Source of the DNA: Chitinophagaceae bacterium PMP191F
GTDB taxonomy: Bacteria; Bacteroidota; Bacteroidia; Chitinophagales; Chitinophagaceae
Direction of reading: 5' to 3'
Assembly: GCA_001302245.1 (NCBI GenBank)
Contig: LGYU01000012.1
Span: 99,194-163,193 of the forward strand
DNA length: 64,000 nucleotides
Under the pieces are notes generated by a model. The model ran no database searches, was not told where the DNA came from, and saw only the letters and a program-made list of their open reading frames with translations. Below are positions 59,101 through 64,000 of the stretch, piece by piece (the first letter of the stretch is position 1; every line of letters starts with the position of its first letter). Made by a program: the position numbers and the translations under genes.

Positions 59101-60255
59101 GCCCCCATTGGTACCGATCCACAGATTCCCTTTTACATCTTCTACAAACCTATTCACATCATTGTACGGCAAACTGTTGCTACTGGAAGGCTGATGCCTG
59201 TATAACGGAAACTTGATAATGTTTTCATGATAATAGTTCAGTCCGCGTTTGTAAGTTCCCACCCATATAATACCGCTGTTGTCCTTATAAGATGCCGTGA
59301 TGCTGTTCTGGCTTAAACTTTTTGCATCGTCGGCGTTATTCAGCAGGTAATGAATGGTATTTTCTTTTTTGTTCAACACATTCACCCCTCCATGATCAGT
59401 ACACACCCAGATATTATCGCTATTATCCTGCAAAATTCCTACTACCAGGTTGGTATTGAGCTTCAGCGGTCCATTGTCTTTAGACAAATGTTGCCATCTG
59501 CTTATTAATGGAGTATAGTGGATCACACCACGGGGATCGCCATTCACATACAACCATAATTCATCCTGGGCATCTACAAACAAACGGTAAGACAACCGTT
59601 CATTCCTGTAGTTTCCATTTAATATACTGGTTTGTGTGATCACCCTGCCCGACCGGTCGATGCTGTACATAACGCCATTTGCATGCACCACCCACATATA
59701 GCCTTTTGAAGTTAAACCACAGGACACTATTTCCTTTCCTGCTTCCAGCGATTGGTATACCAATACAATTTTCCTCGAAACCGTATCATACCTGTATAGT
59801 TGCTGTTGCGCCATGAGAAACCAGTAATTACCGGAGCCATCTTTGCTGATACTGGTAATTGCCGTTACAGGCAATGATAATGACTTCAGGTACTTGTTGG
59901 CGTCTCGGTCTATTTTTTCTGTAAAAGGATTATAAATATTAAAACCATTCCGGGTCTCTATCCATAAAAGGTTGCCCGGCCCTTCACTTACGGTGATGAT
60001 ATAATCATCGCTTAAAGTAGCAGAATCGCTGATGCTGTGCCGCAGTATTTTAAATGAATAGCCATCGTAACGGTTCAGACCGCTCATGGTACCAAACCAT
60101 AAAAAGCCCTTGCTGTCTTTAAAAACACAGTTTACCTGGTTGTTGGATAACCCATGACTGATATTGATATGACTGAATTGAACTGAAGCCGGCTGGGCAT
60201 GAAGCAGCAGATACCCTGGCAAAAGCAACCATATTAATGCGATCCTGATGTACAT
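56131..60255 (-). CDS. Hybrid two-component system regulator (sensor kinase, receiver and AraC HTH in one chain)
   Basis: Encodes 1374 residues. A signal peptide (MYIRIALIWLLLPGYLLLHA) is followed by the periplasmic sensor, made of many two-component propeller repeats (FKDSKGFLWFGTMSGLNRYDG, VEDVKGNLWIGTNGGGLIYYN, VQDSRGLVWVGTRDGLNVFD) and a Y_Y_Y domain (about 700-795, ending GHYTFRVKAANESG). A membrane segment lies at about 803-822. The kinase has His866 in NVSHEFRTPLSL and ATP-binding DTGIGIPQEKQEKIFERFF. The receiver has Asp1172 in LVVSDISMPGMNG. The AraC-type HTH ends at the C-terminus (MSRVALYKKLLALTGKTPIEFIRSIRLKRAA, VGFNNPKYFARYFK). It probably senses a xyloglucan oligosaccharide and activates the adjacent PUL. 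Confidence 0.97.
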   Translation of the reverse strand: MYIRIALIWLLLPGYLLLHAQPASVQFSHINISHGLSNNQVNCVFKDSKGFLWFGTMSGLNRYDGYSFKILRHSISDSATLSDDYIITVSEGPGNLLWIETRNGFNIYNPFTEKIDRDANKYLKSLSLPVTAITSISKDGSGNYWFLMAQQQLYRYDTVSRKIVLVYQSLEAGKEIVSCGLTSKGYMWVVHANGVMYSIDRSGRVITQTSILNGNYRNERLSYRLFVDAQDELWLYVNGDPRGVIHYTPLISRWQHLSKDNGPLKLNTNLVVGILQDNSDNIWVCTDHGGVNVLNKKENTIHYLLNNADDAKSLSQNSITASYKDNSGIIWVGTYKRGLNYYHENIIKFPLYRHQPSSSNSLPYNDVNRFVEDVKGNLWIGTNGGGLIYYNRQKNHYKRYQHSTADASSLSNDVIVSLCLDHNQKLWVGTYFGGLDCFDGNKFIHYRHNTADTNSLADDRVWEILEDSKYNLWIGTLSSGMDRFDRPNNIFYHYPPGRPNSLRSTYVSSFMEDKEGNLWIGTSDGVDVMNTSTGKFTHYAGNANARDSLSNNNVICIVQDSRGLVWVGTRDGLNVFDKAARKFRVFRTEAGLPSNTILTMLEDDNKDLWISTPNGISTITVANDKASGLITVKCRNYDELDGLQGTEFNENAAYKTRSGELIFGGAEGFNMFNPAKIASGQAIATVALTDFQLFNKSVAIGEKVGGEIVLPQSITQTKSVTLAYNQNDLSIEFAALNFSNTEKNKYAYILEGFNKEWLTTDGKIRRATYTNLDPGHYTFRVKAANESGVWNENGPVLAITILPPFWNTPVAYLLYMAIIAGILWFARRMVLQRARMRFAIEQQRQEAQRMHELDMMKIKFFTNVSHEFRTPLSLILTPLDKIIRNAAQPEQKKQFQLIHRNAKRLLHLVNQLLDFRKMEVQELRLNTTQGDIIRFIKEVSGSFTDIAEKKHVHFRFHAKQESLLTSFDHDKLERILFNLLSNAFKFTQSGGEVSVTVEETGDWQKILIIKVADTGIGIPQEKQEKIFERFFQHDIPGSLVNQGSGIGLAITREFVKMHEGSITVQSEVEKGSCFTVMLPVKKVALQLDTEEISKEDVIAVDEFSEENTEHIVAETVRTEGKKPVLLLVEDNEDFRFYLKDNLKDQFTVHEAVNGQEGWQKALAQHPDLVVSDISMPGMNGIDLCKKIRSDQRTSHVPVILLTALTGEEQQLQGLETGASDYLTKPFNFEILLSRIRNILLQQARFRKTFQKQVAVQPADISLASPDEQFIARALQEVEKNISNADFSVEDLSRTLCMSRVALYKKLLALTGKTPIEFIRSIRLKRAAQLLEKSQLTVAEIAYEVGFNNPKYFARYFKAEFDVLPSAYVKTNMRI

Positions 60256-60348
60256 ATATTACCGTTGGAGCGGGTGGCAATAAATATACTTATTATTAAC
60301 GAAGAGGACTTCAACATTTCATAATTATACCGGTACCCGCACTTTTAC

Positions 60349-60356
60349 TAAATTTG
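60349..60356 (+). promoter_or_regulatory. -7 element TAAATTTG of the MATE gene
   Basis: Full match to TAnnTTTG, 31 bases before ATG 60388. No TTTG was seen at 19-21 bases upstream, so the call is partial. Confidence 0.45.
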
Positions 60357-60387
60357 CATCCCCTTACAGAAACGGAGATCAACGATT

Positions 60388-61719
60388 ATGCGGACAGAAG
60401 CACTGAATACCATAAAATTAGCAATCCCTATTATTATCGGCGAACTGGCACAGATGGCATTGCATATTATTGATGCAGCAATGGTTGGTGCCATCAGTTA
60501 TAAACATCTTGCAGCAGCGGCGCTGGTACTGAATACTGTAAATATTCCCTTTGTACTGGGTATCGGCATGACCATTTCAGTATCGCAGATGGTATCTATG
60601 GCCAATGGCCGGCGCGATGGTCAACAGGTATCACATTACCTGTTTAATGGTTTTTGTTTATGTACAGTTATTGCAGTGCTTATTTCACTGCTGCTGGTAT
60701 ATAACAGAAGTATCCTGTTGCACATGGGACAGGATCCTGAAGTGGCACACCTGGCCATGCCTTTTATGCAACTGGTAGGTTTTTCCATTATTCCCATGTT
60801 GCTATTCATGACATTAAAACAGTTTACTGATGGCCTGGAGTATACCAAAACCGCCATGCTGTTGTCTATACTGGCAATGCCTTTGAATATATTTCTGAAC
60901 TGGCTGCTCATTTATGGCCACTGGGGTTTTCCCAGATTGGAGTTGGTGGGTGCGGGATGGGCAACCCTGATCACCCGTACTTTTATTTTCCTGGTATTGG
61001 GTGCCATCATTCTTAAACACGGTACTTTCCGCAGATACATGGCGGTGAGCAATAAACAATGGAAGTTTAAATTCAGTACCATTAAAGAGTTGCTGCACAT
61101 AGGTGTGCCCAGTAGCCTTCAATTAGGCATGGAGGCAGGCGCCTTCGCGGTATCAGGTATCCTGATCGGTACCATCAGTGCGGTGGCACAGGCTGCGCAC
61201 CAGATTGCACTCAGTTGCGCTTCTTTTACTTTCATGGTATCTATGGGTCTGGCACAGGCAGGTTCTATACGCGTAAGCAATGCCTTTGGCCGTGCAGACT
61301 GGAAAAAAATCAATACCATTGGGAAAAGCACGCTGATCACTGCAGTAATGTATGGTATTTTTTGTGCTATAGGTTTTACAGTCTTTCGTCATACGCTGCC
61401 CGAGTTTTTCAATAAGAATACCGAAGTGTTACAAATGGCAGGCATGTTATTGCTATTTGCAGCAGTATTCCAGGTATCAGACAGCACGCAGGCCATTGCT
61501 GCAGGTTTAATGCGCGGCATCAAGGATGTTAAGATCCCCACTATCCTGATCACCATTGCCTATTGGGTGATCGGGTTACCTGCCGGATACGCCCTGGCGT
61601 TCCATTATAAACTGGGACCTGCCGGTATGTGGTTAGGTTTTATTATCGGTCTTACACTGGCATCTGTATTTCTCATCACCCGTTTTCTGAAAATGGTAAA
61701 ACGGCAACAAAACGCTTAA
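60388..61719 (+). CDS. MATE family efflux transporter
   Basis: Encodes 443 residues with about 12 hydrophobic segments. ELAQMALHIIDAAMVGAIS near residue 18 is the typical MATE TM1 start, and PLNIFLNWLLIYGHWGFPRLELVGAGWATLITR (about 165-197, in parts) and GVPSSLQLGMEAGAF (about 237) mark the two-fold pseudo-symmetric halves. These inner-membrane antiporters export cationic drugs, metabolites or lipid precursors using Na+ or H+. The substrate is unknown. It is divergent from the PUL regulator and shares its upstream region, but there is no other sign of a functional link. Confidence 0.94.
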   Translation: MRTEALNTIKLAIPIIIGELAQMALHIIDAAMVGAISYKHLAAAALVLNTVNIPFVLGIGMTISVSQMVSMANGRRDGQQVSHYLFNGFCLCTVIAVLISLLLVYNRSILLHMGQDPEVAHLAMPFMQLVGFSIIPMLLFMTLKQFTDGLEYTKTAMLLSILAMPLNIFLNWLLIYGHWGFPRLELVGAGWATLITRTFIFLVLGAIILKHGTFRRYMAVSNKQWKFKFSTIKELLHIGVPSSLQLGMEAGAFAVSGILIGTISAVAQAAHQIALSCASFTFMVSMGLAQAGSIRVSNAFGRADWKKINTIGKSTLITAVMYGIFCAIGFTVFRHTLPEFFNKNTEVLQMAGMLLLFAAVFQVSDSTQAIAAGLMRGIKDVKIPTILITIAYWVIGLPAGYALAFHYKLGPAGMWLGFIIGLTLASVFLITRFLKMVKRQQNA

Positions 61720-61877
61720 TTTATTTTCGTATATTGCAGGTAGCCATAATTACCACTGCATTCAGATCCTTTCAACAGTACACTGAGATTTCCCGATCCA
61801 TTGCAATCAATAGTATGCGTTCATGCTACGCATACCTGCAATGCTCTATCTGTTAATCTTATACTTGTGTAGTTGTT

Positions 61878-63003
61878 ATGGATTTTTCAAAGTTGATCAG
61901 TAATATACGCGAAACACATGTTGCCCTGCAACAAGACGCAACCAAGGCTATTAACCGTGCGCTTACAATGCGCAACTGGTTAATCGGCTTTTACATTGTT
62001 GAATTTGAGCAGAAAGGCGACAAGGCCAGATATGGAGACAGGTTATTAAAAGAACTTGTGCTTGCTATCAGGATCAGAGGCCTTTCCGAAATCAATCTTA
62101 AAATCAGCAGACTTTTCTATCTTACCTATCCCCAGATAGCGCAACATATAACAGAACATCTTCATCAACGTAGTAATACCTATATAATTTACCAAACAAT
62201 ACATGAAAAACTATTAAATAATGATAATCAGATACTTAAAATTTGTCAGACGTCTGACAAATTGGTAAACCGCATGTCAATTCCTGCTGAAAAATTGCTG
62301 GAAAAGCTTTCCTTCTCTCATATTACAGAATTGCTGTTTGTGCAGGATGATCTGAAACGTGCTTTTTATGAAATGGAATGTATAAAAGGGCACTGGAGTG
62401 CGAGAGAATTGAAACGACAGATCAACAAGCTGTACTTGAGCGCAGCGGATTGAGCAGCTATCCTGAAAAATTATCTGCCAGGCTGATGGAAAAAGCAGAA
62501 CAGTTACAACCGGTCGGTATCATCAAATCTGTTTATACGTTTGAATTGATGGGATTGCCTGCCAAAGCAGCAGTAGAAGAAAACGACCTGGAAACAGCTT
62601 TACTTACCCACCTGCAGGATTTCATGCTGGAACTGGGTCATGGTTTTGCCCGGAAGCCCGTCAGAAAAGAATATTGATCGGCGATGAATACTTTTTTATT
62701 GACCTGGTTTTCTATCACCGTTTATTAAAATGTCATGTGCTGGTTGAACTGAAGATCGAGGCATTCAACCACAGCAACGCAGGACAGATGAATACCTATC
62801 TCAATTATTACAAAAAGGAAGTGATGCAACCAACAGATAATCCTCCTGTTGGCATTCTGCTGGTAACCAATAAAAATGAAACATTGGTTGAGTACGCCAC
62901 TGCCGGTATGGATCAGCAGCTATTCGTTTCAAAGTATCTTGTAAAGCTACCTACTGTTGAACAACTGGAACATTTTGTTCAGAACGAATGGAAACAACTG
63001 TAA
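61878..63003 (+). pseudogene. DUF1016/YhcG-family PD-(D/E)XK nuclease, broken by two frameshifts
   Basis: Three overlapping frames together give one full family member of about 375 residues. The first (61878-62453) has the N-terminal DUF1016_N helices (MRNWLIGFYIVEFEQKGDKA, YGDRLLKEL, LSFSHITELL). It stops early after QINKLYLSAAD. A missing T near 62434-62438 would restore KLYFERSGLSSYP. The second frame ends in GHGFARKPVRKEY; a missing base near 62649-62655 would restore an ARQKRILIGDEYFFIDLVFYH join. The third carries the nuclease motif (FIDLVFYHRLLKCHVLVELKI). Family members are linked to phage defence and restriction modules, but this copy looks inactive. A 24-bp palindrome lies within it. 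Confidence 0.82.
62240..62263. repeat. Perfect 24-bp palindrome within the DUF1016 pseudogene
   Basis: AATTTGTCAGAC is followed directly by GTCTGACAAATT, with no spacer and no mismatch. It falls in the codons for ICQTSDKL of the broken gene. Confidence 0.7.
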
Positions 63004-63031
63004 CTATTCAGAATGTATATGCAAACTAATC

Positions 63032-64000
63032 TTATTTCAGTAATGTAGCTTCTATACTATATTCCGGTACCAGCTTTACAGCACGTAAGGCAGCCTCTGT
63101 TGCAGCTTGTCTGGCAGCATCATCATCAAAATATACTTTTGCGCCCGGGGAAAGGGGTGTTATTTCAAGAATTGTATTACCAGCATTTAAGTTACTGAGC
63201 CTGTTCAGCCCTGTTGTCCATATAGCGCCACTGTTAAAATCGTCCGCAATCAGCCGGTGATCCAATCGCAACCTTGCCTTATCGCCCGTATAGTTGATCT
63301 GCAGGTATACATTGTTCAATCCAGCCAGATAGTTATCCGGAAAAGTAAGCCTGTAAAGCTTATACTTATCAAAGGAAACTATTACTGAAGAATCCGCACC
63401 AACAATTTCAGGTGCCTTATAGCCACCGGCCACTTTTAAATACGAGGGATAGTTATAAGCATCTTTTGTAACCCATGATCCATCGGTACTGAATACAATT
63501 TTATCACTATTAAAATATTCCACAATAATTGTAGCGGCAAAAGCGTGGTTGCCCTCTGTATATGGAAAGGCAAGCATCAGCATATTTTCACCATTCTTCA
63601 CATAGCCTGTAATATCCAGTACATTCAATTTCCCGGCAATGATATCCTGGTTTACCCACAGATTGTTCAATTGTAACCGGGAAGTTGCATCCGCTGAAGA
63701 AGCCAGCAACATAGTAGCCGATTTAATATCAGCCGGATTCCGTAAACTGAACTCTTTCACAAAGAAGCGCTGAAACAGTGTTGTTTTGGAAGTAAGCTTT
63801 TCTGCAATACCTGTACGTAACCATTGTGCGCCAGCCATCGGGTTTAATAACGAAGTACTTAGCTGCAACTCCTTTTTAGCCATATTGAATGTACCAACTG
63901 TAAACAGCCCTTCCTGTTTGTTCGTTGAACCAGCTAATACAGCATCAGTTCCCAATGATTGAATGGAAAACTGATGATTAACCGATGCCATGTGCAATTT
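63032..64000 (-). CDS. C-terminal part of a large secreted beta-sandwich protein (cut by window end)
   Basis: The frame is open at the window end, so only the last 322 or so residues are seen. The visible part has two apparent jelly-roll regions: LFTVGTFNMAKKELQL to LLASSADATSRLQLNNLWVNQ, which looks like a carbohydrate-binding galactose-binding-like fold of the kind found at the ends of large glycoside hydrolases, and VFSTDGSWVTKDAYNYPSY followed by DDFNSGAIWTTGLNRL. LRLDHRLIADDFNSG and GAKVYFDDDAARQ recall C-terminal domains of GH2- or GH106-like enzymes, but I cannot name a family. No lipobox or T9SS tail is present at the end (IEATLLK). Confidence 0.65.
   Translation of the reverse strand, partial: KLHMASVNHQFSIQSLGTDAVLAGSTNKQEGLFTVGTFNMAKKELQLSTSLLNPMAGAQWLRTGIAEKLTSKTTLFQRFFVKEFSLRNPADIKSATMLLASSADATSRLQLNNLWVNQDIIAGKLNVLDITGYVKNGENMLMLAFPYTEGNHAFAATIIVEYFNSDKIVFSTDGSWVTKDAYNYPSYLKVAGGYKAPEIVGADSSVIVSFDKYKLYRLTFPDNYLAGLNNVYLQINYTGDKARLRLDHRLIADDFNSGAIWTTGLNRLSNLNAGNTILEITPLSPGAKVYFDDDAARQAATEAALRAVKLVPEYSIEATLLK

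Overview
The window looks like chromosomal DNA from a soil or plant-associated Bacteroidota, most likely family Chitinophagaceae. The lines of evidence are a complete SprA type IX secretion (T9SS) translocon gene, cargo proteins with T9SS C-terminal domains, a SusC/SusD polysaccharide utilization locus (PUL) with a hybrid two-component regulator, futalosine-pathway menaquinone genes, and promoters of the TTTG-N19-TAnnTTTG type. The placement is inference from gene content; no rRNA or tRNA gene was recognised.

Layout. 1-8.7 kb: the 3' end of dprA, a lipoprotein, guaB, an Lnb-like lipoprotein N-acyltransferase candidate, an alpha/beta hydrolase, a large T9SS type B cargo protein and an SDR dehydrogenase. 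8.9-15 kb: secreted proteins (small secreted protein, parallel beta-helix protein, T9SS type A-like protein, SGNH hydrolase, outer-membrane barrel). 15-23 kb: sprA and ruvA. 23-29 kb: fabH, a cluster of six-cysteine peptides with double-glycine leaders (one frameshifted), a transsulfuration PLP enzyme, an SSAT-like acetyltransferase, a lipoprotein and fabD. 29-35 kb: folE, two PTPS/QueD paralogues, mqnB and mqnD, a photolyase, a class IV aminotransferase and an orphan NarL-type regulator. 35.7-36.9 kb: a 1.25 kb stretch without a convincing gene but with DnaA-box-like sites, a long inverted repeat and an orphan terminator. 36.9-40.2 kb: an arylsulfotransferase-like lipoprotein and a transglutaminase-like protein. 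40.4-60.3 kb: a PUL. 60.4-64 kb: a MATE transporter, a twice-frameshifted DUF1016 nuclease pseudogene and the C-terminal part of a secreted protein.

The PUL reads, in transcription order, hybrid sensor/regulator, GH31 with PA14 insert, SusC, SusD, TIG-domain surface glycan-binding protein, clan GH-A-like enzyme with a T9SS tail, GH2 and GH9. This set matches what is needed for galactoxyloglucan: a surface endo-enzyme, SusC/D import, then alpha-xylosidase and beta-galactosidase. The clan GH-A enzyme sits where a surface endo-xyloglucanase would be expected, but its family is uncertain. SprA would be the pore that exports the T9SS-tailed proteins.

The best candidate for something undescribed is the peptide cluster at 24.37-25.13 kb. 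Its members share a leader and a fixed cysteine pattern but have no export or modification genes beside them. Also notable are the noncoding 35.7-36.9 kb region, a 30-bp-spaced operator candidate upstream of the PUL, and low-complexity strings that recur next to start codons.
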